Origin: Litchfieldella qijiaojingensis
Lineage (GTDB): Bacteria; Pseudomonadota; Gammaproteobacteria; Pseudomonadales; Halomonadaceae
DNA length: 64,000 nucleotides
Direction of reading: 5' to 3'
Assembly: GCF_014651875.1 (NCBI RefSeq)
Contig: NZ_BMXS01000003.1
Coordinates: forward strand, 186,001-250,000
The notes below the pieces were generated by a model. It had not been told where the DNA came from, did no database searches, and worked only from the letters and a program-made list of their open reading frames with translations. Every line of letters starts with the position of its first letter. The stretch's first letter is position 1. Both the position numbers and the translations under genes were made by a program. Shown here in pieces: positions 47,785-55,914 of this stretch.

Positions 47785-49065
47785 CTAAATCAATATCTTG
47801 AGGCACTGCCCTGCATGGTAAAGGGAGAAGCCAGTTTCATAAGCGGCTTTCCATAGTTGTTTTCCTGAAATCGGCCGAGATGGCTGAATCTTGAATGGCA
47901 GGAAATGATCATCACTGTTGATGATGTAATGCGCGAACCCTTTCCCTACCACCGTTCCTGTAGTAACACCACGTCCGTTGTAACCGGTGACTGCCAATAT
48001 TCCTGGAGCAGGTTCGAAAATTCTAAGAGTGTGATCGGGAGTGAAGGCGATTCTTCCTGTCCATGTACACTCCCATTCCACTTCTCCAAGCTGAGGGAAA
48101 TAGTGTTCCCTCACACGGTTGGCCCAGCACTTTATGTATGACAAGGGTTTGCCGTCACCACGCCCCAGACTACCCAGGATCAACCTTCCTTCGCTATCTC
48201 GGCGAATGCTGCTTAGTACGGTGCGTGTATCCCATGCGCCCTGGCGTTCAGGCAGGATATCGGGAAGGATATCTTCCGCTAGCGGGCGGGATGCCACTTG
48301 GAAAAAGTATCCGGGGAAGAAGTTGTTGCGTACCTGATTCCACGTATCTTCAGTATATGCATTTGTCGCCAGTACGACCCTTTGGGCTGTGATACTGCCC
48401 TTTGGTGTAATGGCTCGCCAACCATCCCTGCATTTCTCCAACCGAACGACCGGGCTCTGTGTGTAAATGTCCGCTCCGGCCGACTGAGCCGCGCGAGCCA
48501 ACCCTCTTGTGTATGCAGTAGGGTTCAGTGTGCCTGCTCGACGATCGAGAAGCGCTCCCTCGATACGTTCGGTACCGGTCAATCTTTGGCAGTCGTCGCC
48601 CTCGATAAGCTCTACAGGAGCACCGCGATTTTGTAACTGGTCACGGCGCCTTGTCAGCTCCTTGGCTCCTTTGGCGTTGTGTGCCAAGTGCAGTGTGCCG
48701 GTGCGCGTTGCATCACACTCTATATTGTGAGCTTCAATTATGTTGAAAACTTCGCCAGGAGCACTGCCAAGAATGGAGTTTGCTCTTTCTCCATTTTCCT
48801 TGCCAAGCGTTTTGACAATATCATCCGGTGGAATCCAGAGACCTGCATTTACCAGCCCGACACTGCGTCCCGAGCCACCGCTGGGAATTTCCTTGGCTTC
48901 GATGAGTGTAACTTTGACACCTTGCTCGGCCAAGTGAAACGCAGTAGATAAACCTGTAATTCCACCTCCAATGATACAGACATCGGCATCCTGCTGTGAG
49001 TCAAGTGTGGAAGAGACGATAGATGATTCGCGGGATGTGGCTTCCCATAAACAACGTATTTCCAT
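47785..49065 (-). CDS. amaA: FAD-dependent L-pipecolate oxidase (AmaA-like)
   Basis: A 426-residue DAO-family flavoprotein. The dinucleotide motif is IIGGGITGLS (residues 31-40), followed by GGSGRSVGLVNAGLW, ALLDRRAGTLNP, the late SSIRRDSEGRLILGSLGRGD, and the C-terminal VTGYNGRGVTTGTV and GFSLYHAGQCL. This closely matches my recollection of Pseudomonas putida AmaA, which oxidises L-pipecolate to piperideine-6-carboxylate. The start at 49065 (MEIRCLWE) has GGAAAGGGG about 9 bp upstream; the longer in-frame extension is not protein-like. It is downstream of amaB by 209 bp including a hairpin. Its base composition is AT-richer than amaB. Confidence 0.88.
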   Translation of the reverse strand: MEIRCLWEATSRESSIVSSTLDSQQDADVCIIGGGITGLSTAFHLAEQGVKVTLIEAKEIPSGGSGRSVGLVNAGLWIPPDDIVKTLGKENGERANSILGSAPGEVFNIIEAHNIECDATRTGTLHLAHNAKGAKELTRRRDQLQNRGAPVELIEGDDCQRLTGTERIEGALLDRRAGTLNPTAYTRGLARAAQSAGADIYTQSPVVRLEKCRDGWRAITPKGSITAQRVVLATNAYTEDTWNQVRNNFFPGYFFQVASRPLAEDILPDILPERQGAWDTRTVLSSIRRDSEGRLILGSLGRGDGKPLSYIKCWANRVREHYFPQLGEVEWECTWTGRIAFTPDHTLRIFEPAPGILAVTGYNGRGVTTGTVVGKGFAHYIINSDDHFLPFKIQPSRPISGKQLWKAAYETGFSLYHAGQCLKILI

Positions 49066-49237
49066 AAAAATAGGCCCCTTTCCAAACGACGATATTGGTG
49101 CTTGCCCATGACTACCAACCAGACTGCCAGGACAGTTGCCAATAGTGGCAGAAAACCCAAAGTAACCCTGGGGTTTTACCAACTTGTACACTTTGCATGA
49201 GACCTACCTTATTATCTTTGTCTCTTGAGTCGAGGGG

Positions 49238-49261
49238 CCCTGGACTCGTTAGAGCCCAGGG
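49238..49261 (-). promoter_or_regulatory. Intercistronic hairpin between amaB and amaA
   Basis: A dyad of CCCTGG plus CTC pairing with GAG plus CCAGGG (one internal mismatch, loop GTTA) lies 14 bp beyond the amaB stop. On the minus strand it is followed by GCCCCTCGACTC and then an AT-rich stretch of about 60 bp. It lacks a U-tract, so it may be an mRNA stabiliser or weak terminator with a separate amaA promoter. Confidence 0.45.
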
Positions 49262-49274
49262 GAGGTATGGTTTA

Positions 49275-50768
49275 TCAGTCGAACTTTATGCCTTGGGCCA
49301 GTGGAAGCTCACGAGAGTAGTTGACCGTGTTCGTTTGACGGCGCATATAGCTCTTCCAGACATCGGATCCGGATTCACGCCCGCCACCGGTTTCTTTCTC
49401 TCCTCCGAAGGCTCCACCGATCTCGGCGCCACTCGGACCAATGTTGACATTGGCAATGCCACAGTCACTACCGACAGCGGATACGAATGTTTCGGCTTCT
49501 CGCACATCGGTAGTAAACACGCAGGAAGACAGGCCCTGAGGCACGTCGTTGTTCATGGCCAAGGCGTCGTCGAAGTCGCGGTAACCCATGACATACAGGA
49601 TGGGGGCGAACGTCTCGTGCCTGACCAGGTCGTCCTGTTGCTCGACCTCGACGATGGCAGGGGAGACGTAATAGCCGTCGGGGTAGGTATCGGCCAGATG
49701 ACGCTCGCCGCCAAAGATTTTGGCACCCTGCTGGCGCGCGCGCTCCAGAGCGGACTGCATCTGCTCGTAAGCCTGGGAGTCGATCAGCGGGCCGACCAGG
49801 TAGCCTTCCATGGGGTCGCCGATACGGATACCGGCGTAAGCCTTCTTGAGACGATCGACGACCTCGTCGCGGATGGATTCGTGAACGATCAAGCGGCGAA
49901 GTGTCGTGCAGCGCTGCCCCGCAGTTCCGACCGCAGAGAACAGAATGGCACGCACCGCCATGTCCAGATCGGCGCTGGGCGCCAGGATCATGGCATTGTT
50001 GCCACCCAGCTCGAGAATGCTGCGTCCGAAGCGGGCGGCGACACGCGGCGCGACCTCTCGGCCCATGCGGGTGCTGCCGGTAGCGCTGATGAGCGGGATG
50101 CGAGGGTCATCTACCAGACGCTCGCCGGCGTCTCGGTCACCGATGATCACCTGACTGAGGTCTTTCGGGGCGTCGTCGCCGAACTCTTCCATGGCGCGTT
50201 CCAGCAAGGCCTGGCAGGCCAGGGCGCAGAGCGGCGTCTTCTCGGAGGGCTTCCACAGCAGGCTGTTGCCACAGACCAGGGCCAGCGCAGCGTTCCATGC
50301 CCATGGCGCTACCGGGAAGTTAAATGCGGTGATCAGGCCGATCGGACCCAGTGGGTGCCAGCTTTCGCGCATATGGTGACCGGGACGCTCGGAAGCGATG
50401 GTCAGACCGTAGAGCTGGCGTGACTGACCCACGGCCAGGTCGCAGATATCGATCATTTCCTGAACTTCACCCAGCCCTTCCTGGAGGATCTTCCCGCACT
50501 CCCAGGTGACCAGCCTGCCCAGATCTTCTTTATGATCGCGTAGCTGCTGTGCAAAGAGTCTTACCAGTTCACCGCGACGAGGAGCGGGCACTTTCCTCCA
50601 GGCTTCGAAGGCCTGCTGGGCTTTGGCAATTCGCTCCTCAACAGCCTCAGCGCCTTCAAGCGACACTTGTCCCATGGCGCTACCGTCAATGGGAGTTCTA
50701 ACCGTGTAATTCCCATTCTGGTACAGGTCGTGAGATACACCGAGGCGCTTCATGATAGAGTCTATCAT
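49275..50768 (-). CDS. amaB: 2-aminoadipate-6-semialdehyde dehydrogenase (AmaB, ALDH7 family)
   Basis: A 497-residue NAD-dependent aldehyde dehydrogenase of the antiquitin/ALDH7 branch. Asn150 is in ITAFNFPVAPW, the general base Glu253 in ILELGGNNAM and catalytic Cys287 in GTAGQRCTTLRR. It oxidises 2-aminoadipate semialdehyde (in equilibrium with piperideine-6-carboxylate) to L-2-aminoadipate. The start at 50768 has AGGAG 7 bp upstream and gives almost the same length as P. putida AmaB. It is divergent from a LysR regulator across 124 bp. Its GC content is close to the chromosome average, unlike the three genes after it. Confidence 0.93.
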   Translation of the reverse strand: MIDSIMKRLGVSHDLYQNGNYTVRTPIDGSAMGQVSLEGAEAVEERIAKAQQAFEAWRKVPAPRRGELVRLFAQQLRDHKEDLGRLVTWECGKILQEGLGEVQEMIDICDLAVGQSRQLYGLTIASERPGHHMRESWHPLGPIGLITAFNFPVAPWAWNAALALVCGNSLLWKPSEKTPLCALACQALLERAMEEFGDDAPKDLSQVIIGDRDAGERLVDDPRIPLISATGSTRMGREVAPRVAARFGRSILELGGNNAMILAPSADLDMAVRAILFSAVGTAGQRCTTLRRLIVHESIRDEVVDRLKKAYAGIRIGDPMEGYLVGPLIDSQAYEQMQSALERARQQGAKIFGGERHLADTYPDGYYVSPAIVEVEQQDDLVRHETFAPILYVMGYRDFDDALAMNNDVPQGLSSCVFTTDVREAETFVSAVGSDCGIANVNIGPSGAEIGGAFGGEKETGGGRESGSDVWKSYMRRQTNTVNYSRELPLAQGIKFD

Positions 50769-50892
50769 TCTTTCTCCTATCGTTCTTGTTGACGCGTGAG
50801 GGGTCCGGCTCAGTATCGATGGGGATCTTGACCTCGGGCAAACGACGTTTAAGATAGACATCATTCCTAATTTTCATGAATCGGGTTTTCGC
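50769..50892. promoter_or_regulatory. Divergent amaB / lysR control region
   Basis: The 124 bp between the two starts must contain both promoters and the LysR site. An AT-rich section at 50843-50881 includes the palindrome TTCATGAA (50873-50880), 12 bp upstream of the lysR start. I cannot place -10/-35 boxes or a T-N11-A site with confidence. Confidence 0.5.
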
Positions 50893-51783
50893 ATGAGTCG
50901 CAGGCACTTACCCTCACTGTCTTCCATGCAATGCTTCGAGGCGTCTGCTCGCCATTTGAGCTTCACTCGCGCGGCAGAGGAACTGAGCCTGACACAAAGT
51001 GCCGTGAGCAAGCAGGTGGCTCAACTGGAAGCCGCGCTTGAGCATAAGCTGTTCAGACGTGTGAGAAAGCGGCTTCAATTGACCCCAGAGGGCTCCTTGT
51101 ATTTGACGGAAGCGCGCAAGATTCTTGCCCAGGTCGAGATGTCGACTCGGTATATGCTGTCTTACGGTGGAGAGAGTGAGGTGCTTAATGTCACCACGTT
51201 GCCTACTTTTGGGGCGCGATGGCTGATACCGAGGCTTAATGGTTTTAGATATTCGCATCCCGGGATATATCTAAACATCACCAATCGTGTGGAACCGTTC
51301 GACATGGAGAAAGAGCGGGTGGATGTTGCTTTCTTTTATGGACATGGAGCTTGGCCAAAGACCGAATGTGTCAAAATACTCGATGAAGAGGTCGTGCCTG
51401 TATGCTCGCCTTCAATCGCTCCGCAAACCCCTTTTGATGATCCCTTGCAATTGACGCAACTCGTCTTGTTGCAGAGTGCCACACGGCCCGAAGCTTGGCA
51501 CGATTGGTTTGATGCACAAGGTTATTATACGGAGCATAGCTATCATGGGCCTCGCTTCGATACCTTCTATATGGCGATTCGAGCTGCCCAGGCGGGGTGT
51601 GGCGTCGCTTTGATTCCAAGGTTCCTGGTGACCGAGGAGTTGGAGGAGGGGAAGCTGATCATTCCCTGGCATTTTTCTCTGAAAAGTCGTGATGCGTACT
51701 ATATGGCTTGCCCGGAAAACATGGGAGAGGTCACCAAAGTGAAGAGCTTTATGGAGTGGATAACTGCCAGGATCGATGGTTAG
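50893..51783 (+). CDS. LysR/GcvA-type regulator of the pipecolate/aminoadipate genes
   Basis: A 296-residue LTTR with the GcvA-like start PSLSSMQCFEASARHLSFT. The recognition helix region is LTQSAVSKQVAQLE, then LFRRVRKRLQLTPEGSLYL. The effector domain begins about residue 90, with LPTFGARWLIPRLNGF and the C-terminal AAQAGCGVALIPRFLV. Divergent placement next to amaB indicates it controls the island, as a LysR gene does beside P. putida amaAB. The inducer is probably an intermediate such as 2-aminoadipate, which is inference. Its stop codon TAG overlaps the left end of the 161-bp inverted-repeat element. Confidence 0.9.
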   Translation: MSRRHLPSLSSMQCFEASARHLSFTRAAEELSLTQSAVSKQVAQLEAALEHKLFRRVRKRLQLTPEGSLYLTEARKILAQVEMSTRYMLSYGGESEVLNVTTLPTFGARWLIPRLNGFRYSHPGIYLNITNRVEPFDMEKERVDVAFFYGHGAWPKTECVKILDEEVVPVCSPSIAPQTPFDDPLQLTQLVLLQSATRPEAWHDWFDAQGYYTEHSYHGPRFDTFYMAIRAAQAGCGVALIPRFLVTEELEEGKLIIPWHFSLKSRDAYYMACPENMGEVTKVKSFMEWITARIDG

Positions 51784-51941
51784 GCTCTGTCTGAAAACTG
51801 TCTGCGCTCGCCCATACGGCGTTAAAAATCAGCTTAAAATGCTCATTTACACCCACGTAAACTCGAGTGCGAGCCCAGTCCGTTTTTCGCTGATTTTTGC
51901 CTTGTCTGACCTTCGCTCGTCGACTTTTCAGACAGAGCCTA
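51781..51941. mobile_element. 161-bp MITE-like element with 17-bp terminal inverted repeats
   Basis: TAGGCTCTGTCTGAAAA at 51781-51797 is matched exactly by its reverse complement at 51925-51941. Inside, AAAAATCAGC (about 51813) pairs with GCTGATTTTT (about 51888), so the whole element can fold into one long imperfect hairpin. Both ends are bounded by TA, compatible with a TA target duplication of the IS630/mariner type. There is no coding capacity. It begins within the lysR stop codon and ends 3 bp before the xerC stop, exactly at the right edge of the accessory block. Confidence 0.75.
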
Positions 51942-51944
51942 GGC

Positions 51945-52859
51945 TTATTTCTTTTTCTTTCGCGTTTCACTGCGCCGCGCACGAGGGTGGGCGGCATCGT
52001 AACTCGCTGCCAGGTGCTGCCAATCGAGCCGGGTGTAGACTTGGGTCGTCGACAGGTTGGCATGACCGAGCAATTCCTGGACGGCGCGCAGGTCCTGGCT
52101 GGATTCCAATAAATGGCTGGCGAAAGAGTGCCGCAGTCTGTGTGGATGCAGGTGTTCGGCCAACCCTCGCTCCTTGGCGAGGTGTGCCAGGCGCTGCTGG
52201 ATGGCGCGGTGCCCCAGGCGCTGACCGCGTACTCCGACGAATAGAGCGGTTTCGCCGTTAGCCGCCAATTGACCGCGGACCTTCAGCCAGGCATCGAGCG
52301 CCTCTTGGGCGCGACGGCCGACCGGCACCTGACGCGGTTTGCTGCCCTTGCCCATCACTCTTACCCGAGGCCCCTGTAGCTGGCCGAGATCGAGTGCCGC
52401 CAGTTCGGCCAGACGTAGCCCGCTGGAGTAGAACAGCTCGAGCATCGCCTGATCGCGGCGTGCCAGTGGCGAGTCGTCATGCGGTGCATCCAGGAAGTGT
52501 GCCAGTCGGTCGACATCCAGTGGATGAGGGAGGTGCTTGGGCTGACGCGGGGCCTGGGTCAAGCTGACAGGATTGTGGGACAAGCGTCCATGACTTACCA
52601 GATACTCGGCGAAGCGCGATAGCGCCGCACGGCGCCGGGCCAGGCTGCGCGGCGCTAGCCCGCGCGAACGCTCGCGGCCAAGGAAACGGCGCAACAGGGC
52701 GGTATCCAGCGCATGCCAGCCGGGAAGGTCCAACTCGATGGCGAAGGTGACCAGGGCGGCCAGGTCGCGCCGGTAGGCATCGAGCGTCGCCGGGCTGGCA
52801 CTTTGCGTCAGGTCGGCGAGAAAGGCCTCGATATCGGCCTGTAGGGCCGACTCAGCCAT
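51945..52859 (-). CDS. xerC: Tyrosine recombinase XerC
   Basis: A 304-residue site-specific recombinase for chromosome dimer resolution at dif. An N-terminal SAM-like core-binding domain (residues 5-90) is followed by the catalytic domain with the full set Arg149 (SGLRLAEL), Lys171 (GKGSKPR), His240 and Arg243 (HPHRLRHSFA), His266 (LLGHANLS) and Tyr275 (TQVYTRLD). A basic RKKKK tail ends the protein. The start at 52859 overlaps the DUF484 stop by 8 bp. It follows DUF484, dapF and lysA on the same strand as in Pseudomonas. It is a housekeeping gene rather than the integrase of the neighbouring block. Confidence 0.95.
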   Translation of the reverse strand: MAESALQADIEAFLADLTQSASPATLDAYRRDLAALVTFAIELDLPGWHALDTALLRRFLGRERSRGLAPRSLARRRAALSRFAEYLVSHGRLSHNPVSLTQAPRQPKHLPHPLDVDRLAHFLDAPHDDSPLARRDQAMLELFYSSGLRLAELAALDLGQLQGPRVRVMGKGSKPRQVPVGRRAQEALDAWLKVRGQLAANGETALFVGVRGQRLGHRAIQQRLAHLAKERGLAEHLHPHRLRHSFASHLLESSQDLRAVQELLGHANLSTTQVYTRLDWQHLAASYDAAHPRARRSETRKKKK

Positions 52860-53574
52860 ATCGGGGTTCTGCCAGCCGTACCAGTAAACGAGCCACGACC
52901 TCGCCCAGGTATTCGGTGAAGAGGGTGTCGAGGCTGGCACGAAAATATTCCGGATCGGGGCTGGCCAGCACCAGGTAACCTAGCGGCTCACCAAGGGTCA
53001 GGCGGGTCAGGGCGCAGGAGCCGGCCTGCTCCGGAGGCGGAGCATGCGGTAGCAGGCGTTGCCAGTCGGTGCGGCTAAGGCGTGTGCAGCGGCTGGTGCG
53101 CCCGTCCAGCAGGGCGGCCAGCCGCAGGCCAGCGGCGTCGTCGAGCACCTGACGTGGTGGCTGTGGCGGGTGTGGCTCCCGGTCGGTCAGCGAGGCTGGG
53201 CACCACAACGCAATCGCTGGGGTGCGGAAGCGCTCACTGAGCTGGGTGGCCAGCGCCTGGCCCAGGGCGTCGTTGTCCTCGGCTTCGAGCAGGGCAAGCA
53301 CCAGTTCACGGGTCCGACGATACTGAGCCTCGTTATGGCGCGCCGAGTCGAGGAGTTGCTCGAGACGCCACTCGGCATTCTCGGCACGTGCGCGCAGGTC
53401 ATGGATCAGGCGCTCGAGTAGCGAGGTGACACCACGAGCCTCGGGATGCGGCACCTTGAGCTGCTGCAGCAACCCTTCGCGGCCGACGAAGAAATCGGGG
53501 TGCCGGGCCAGCCATTGGGCGACCCGGTCGGGATCCAGTGTCTGGCGAGGTTCGGGAGCCTGGGCACGGGGCAT
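52852..53574 (-). CDS. DUF484 family protein
   Basis: A 240-residue cytoplasmic protein of the DUF484 family, GAF-like in fold. It starts with DPDRVAQWLARHPDFFVGRE, has a coiled-coil section RLIHDLRARAENAEWRLEQLL, and ends with GSCALTRLTLGEPLGYLVLASPDP. The function is unknown, but the gene is consistently found between dapF and xerC. GGAG precedes the start. It overlaps xerC by 8 bp and lies 31 bp after dapF. Confidence 0.88.
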   Translation of the reverse strand: MPRAQAPEPRQTLDPDRVAQWLARHPDFFVGREGLLQQLKVPHPEARGVTSLLERLIHDLRARAENAEWRLEQLLDSARHNEAQYRRTRELVLALLEAEDNDALGQALATQLSERFRTPAIALWCPASLTDREPHPPQPPRQVLDDAAGLRLAALLDGRTSRCTRLSRTDWQRLLPHAPPPEQAGSCALTRLTLGEPLGYLVLASPDPEYFRASLDTLFTEYLGEVVARLLVRLAEPRYG

Positions 53575-53605
53575 GCAGAGTTCTCCTGTCGCTGGGGTGG
53601 TGCGC

Positions 53606-54439
53606 TTAGTTCAGCGCCACCCGTCCATCGAAGACACGTTCGGCGGGGCCGGTCATCTTGAGGCTGGTACCGTCTCCGCCCCAGGTGATGGTCAGGTCTC
53701 CACCACGCAGGTGCACGGTCACTGGGCTATCGAGCAGGCCTTGGCGAATGCCGCAGGCCACCGCGGCACAGGCGCCGGTGCCACAGGCCAGGGTCTCGCC
53801 GCTGCCGCGCTCGAACACCCGCAAGCGGATTTCATGGCACGAAACGATCTGCATGAAGCCGGCGTTGACCCGCTGTGGAAAGCGCGGGTGAGCCTCGATC
53901 AGCGGGCCAAGATGCGCCACCGGTGCCTGGTCGATGTCATCCACGCGCAGCACTGCATGAGGATTGCCCATCGAGACCACGCCCACCTCCAGGCGCTCGC
54001 CGTCGACTTCCAGGGCATGCCGGTCGCGGTCTTCCTCGGCTTCGAAGGGCACTGTCTCGGGAGCGAAGCGCGGTGTGCCCATGTCGACGGTCACCCGGCC
54101 GTCATCCTCGACCAGCAAGGTCAGGGGACCTCCGGCAGTCTCGACACGGATCTCGCGCTTGTGCGTCAGGCGCTGGTCGCGCACGAAGCGGGCGAAGCAG
54201 CGAGCGCCATTGCCGCAGTTTTCCACCTCGCCGCCGTCGGCATTGAAGATCCGGTAGCGAAAGTCCATGTCCGGATCGAGCGGCGGCTCGACGATCAGCA
54301 ACTGATCGAAACCGATACCGAAATGGCGGTCGGCCAGGCGGCGGACCTGTTCTTCGCGCAGCCGGGCGCGCTGTGTCACCAGGTCGACGACCATGAAGTC
54401 GTTGCCCAGGCCATGCATCTTGGTGAAGTGCAGCAGCAT
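53606..54439 (-). CDS. dapF: Diaminopimelate epimerase
   Basis: A 277-residue cofactor-independent epimerase converting LL-DAP to meso-DAP for lysine and peptidoglycan. The N-terminal [15 protein letters not shown], first catalytic Cys in [14 protein letters not shown] and second Cys in [13 protein letters not shown] are present. The start at 54439 shares one base with the lysA stop (TGATG); the longer frame would lie inside lysA. Confidence 0.96.
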   Translation of the reverse strand: MLLHFTKMHGLGNDFMVVDLVTQRARLREEQVRRLADRHFGIGFDQLLIVEPPLDPDMDFRYRIFNADGGEVENCGNGARCFARFVRDQRLTHKREIRVETAGGPLTLLVEDDGRVTVDMGTPRFAPETVPFEAEEDRDRHALEVDGERLEVGVVSMGNPHAVLRVDDIDQAPVAHLGPLIEAHPRFPQRVNAGFMQIVSCHEIRLRVFERGSGETLACGTGACAAVACGIRQGLLDSPVTVHLRGGDLTITWGGDGTSLKMTGPAERVFDGRVALN

Positions 54440-55719
54440 CACTCGGCCTCCGCCCCGTCGCTGGGTAGCAAGGACTCTCCGGCCCACAGGTCTTCGAGAC
54501 GCTCGCGCCGGCGGATCAGGTGGACGCGGTCGCCATCGACCATTACCTCGGCTGGGCGCGGGCGACTGTTGTAGTTCGACGCCATTACAAACCCATAGGC
54601 TCCCGCCGAGCGTACCGCCAGCAGGTCGCTCGCGGCAATCGCCAACTCGCGGTCCTTACCCAGGAAGTCGCCGGTTTCGCAGACCGGACCGACCACGTCG
54701 AAAGTTTGCGTCTCGCGTGGTGCGCGGGTATCGACCGGCAGAATCGTCTGCCAAGCTTGATACAGCGCGGGGCGGATCAAGTCGTTCATGGCCGCGTCGA
54801 CGATGGCGAAATTCCGGGTCTCGCCGTGTTTCAGGAACTCTACCCGGGTCAACAGCACTCCGGCATTGGCGGCGATCGAGCGCCCCGGCTCGAACAGCAG
54901 CGTCAACTGGTGTTCGCCGTGACGCTGAGCGAGCCGCTCGAGCAACGAGGCGGCGTAATCGAAGGGGGCCGGTGGGCGTTCGTCATGATAGGGCACGCCC
55001 AGGCCACCGCCGAGATCCAGGTGCTCGACCTCGATGCCGCGCTCCTTGAGCCGGTCGAGCAGTACCAGCAATCGGTCGAGCGCATCAAGGAACGGAGAGA
55101 GTTCGGTGAGCTGGGAGCCGATATGGCAGTCGATTCCCACCACACGCAGGTTGTCCATGCCGGCGGCGATTTCGTAGACCTCGAGCGCCTCGTCGACGGG
55201 AATGCCGAACTTGTTGGCCTTGAGCCCGGTAGAGATGTAGGGATGAGTGCGCGCGTCGACGTCCGGGTTGACGCGCAGCGAGACCGACGCCACCTTGCCC
55301 TGCTCGCCAGCGACGCGATCGAGCCGTTCGAGCTCGGGCAGTGACTCGACGTTGAAGCACTTGATGCCGACGTCCAGCGCGCGGGCCATCTCGCCTTCCT
55401 GCTTGGCGACACCCGAGAACACCACCTTGGCGGGATCTCCGCCGGCAGCGAGCACTCGCTCCAGCTCGCCCTGCGAGACGATATCGAAGCCAGCGCCGAG
55501 GCGAGCCAACAGGCCCAGTACCGCCAGGTTGGAGTTGGCCTTGACCGCATAGCAGATCAGGTGCGGGTGGCTGCCCAGCGCCTCGGTGTAGGCGCGGAAA
55601 TGCCGCTCAAGGGTGGCCTTGGAGTAGACGTAGCAGGGAGTGCCGAAGCGCTCGGCGACATCGGCCAGGGGCACGTCTTCGCCAAACAGGACACCGTCGC
55701 GGTATTCGAAATGATCCAT
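54439..55719 (-). CDS. lysA: Diaminopimelate decarboxylase
   Basis: A 426-residue PLP enzyme, the last step of lysine biosynthesis. The PLP lysine is in [14 protein letters not shown]; the PLP-phosphate glycine motif is [11 protein letters not shown] and EPGRSI. The product-site Cys is in [13 protein letters not shown], and a late [17 protein letters not shown] closes the barrel. It is 2 bp after lptM and directly adjacent to dapF. Lysine synthesis therefore sits beside a catabolic route for lysine-derived compounds. Confidence 0.97.
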   Translation of the reverse strand: MDHFEYRDGVLFGEDVPLADVAERFGTPCYVYSKATLERHFRAYTEALGSHPHLICYAVKANSNLAVLGLLARLGAGFDIVSQGELERVLAAGGDPAKVVFSGVAKQEGEMARALDVGIKCFNVESLPELERLDRVAGEQGKVASVSLRVNPDVDARTHPYISTGLKANKFGIPVDEALEVYEIAAGMDNLRVVGIDCHIGSQLTELSPFLDALDRLLVLLDRLKERGIEVEHLDLGGGLGVPYHDERPPAPFDYAASLLERLAQRHGEHQLTLLFEPGRSIAANAGVLLTRVEFLKHGETRNFAIVDAAMNDLIRPALYQAWQTILPVDTRAPRETQTFDVVGPVCETGDFLGKDRELAIAASDLLAVRSAGAYGFVMASNYNSRPRPAEVMVDGDRVHLIRRRERLEDLWAGESLLPSDGAEAE

Positions 55720-55721
55720 GC

Positions 55722-55913
55722 TCAGTTCTCGTCTTCGCTGTCGCTGGCGGTGTCACCACCGCCTTGGACGTTTTCGTCGTCCGCGTTCTCACGCGCTGCA
55801 CCGGTGCCGTAGCGTTCCGCGGCTGCCTCGTCGCCGGGCAGATAGAGCGGACCCTTCTGGCCGCATCCGGCGAGCATCAGCAGCAGGGTGGCGAGCATGA
55901 CCGGCCAGCGCAT
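55722..55913 (-). CDS. lptM: LptM (LppL/YifL-type) small lipoprotein
   Basis: A 63-residue lipoprotein. A short signal with lipobox LMLAGC precedes the family's fixed post-cysteine motif CGQKGPLYLPGD. LptM associates with the LptD/E lipopolysaccharide translocon and promotes its disulfide maturation. The C-terminal half is strongly acidic (GGGDTASDSEDEN). The start at 55913 is 1 bp from the argH stop; the open frame continues upstream into argH but is not used. It is commonly found upstream of lysA. Confidence 0.93.
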   Translation of the reverse strand: MRWPVMLATLLLMLAGCGQKGPLYLPGDEAAAERYGTGAARENADDENVQGGGDTASDSEDEN

Positions 55914-55914
55914 C

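Larger units (their letters stand above)
44880..51941. other. Accessory block: pipecolate/aminoadipate catabolic island between HAD gene and xerC
   Basis: The block holds hglS, the aminotransferase, amaA, amaB, the LysR gene and the terminal MITE-like element. It separates the HAD phosphatase gene from xerC, which are neighbours in Pseudomonas. hglS, the aminotransferase and amaA are visibly AT-richer than genes outside, with A/T runs such as those around 45181-45240; amaB is not. No integrase, tRNA or clear flanking direct repeat was found. Confidence 0.6.

Noticed and set aside
51945-52859. XerC as the integrase of the adjacent accessory block
   Set aside because: It is embedded in the conserved lysA-dapF-DUF484-xerC string and overlaps DUF484, so it is the housekeeping recombinase.
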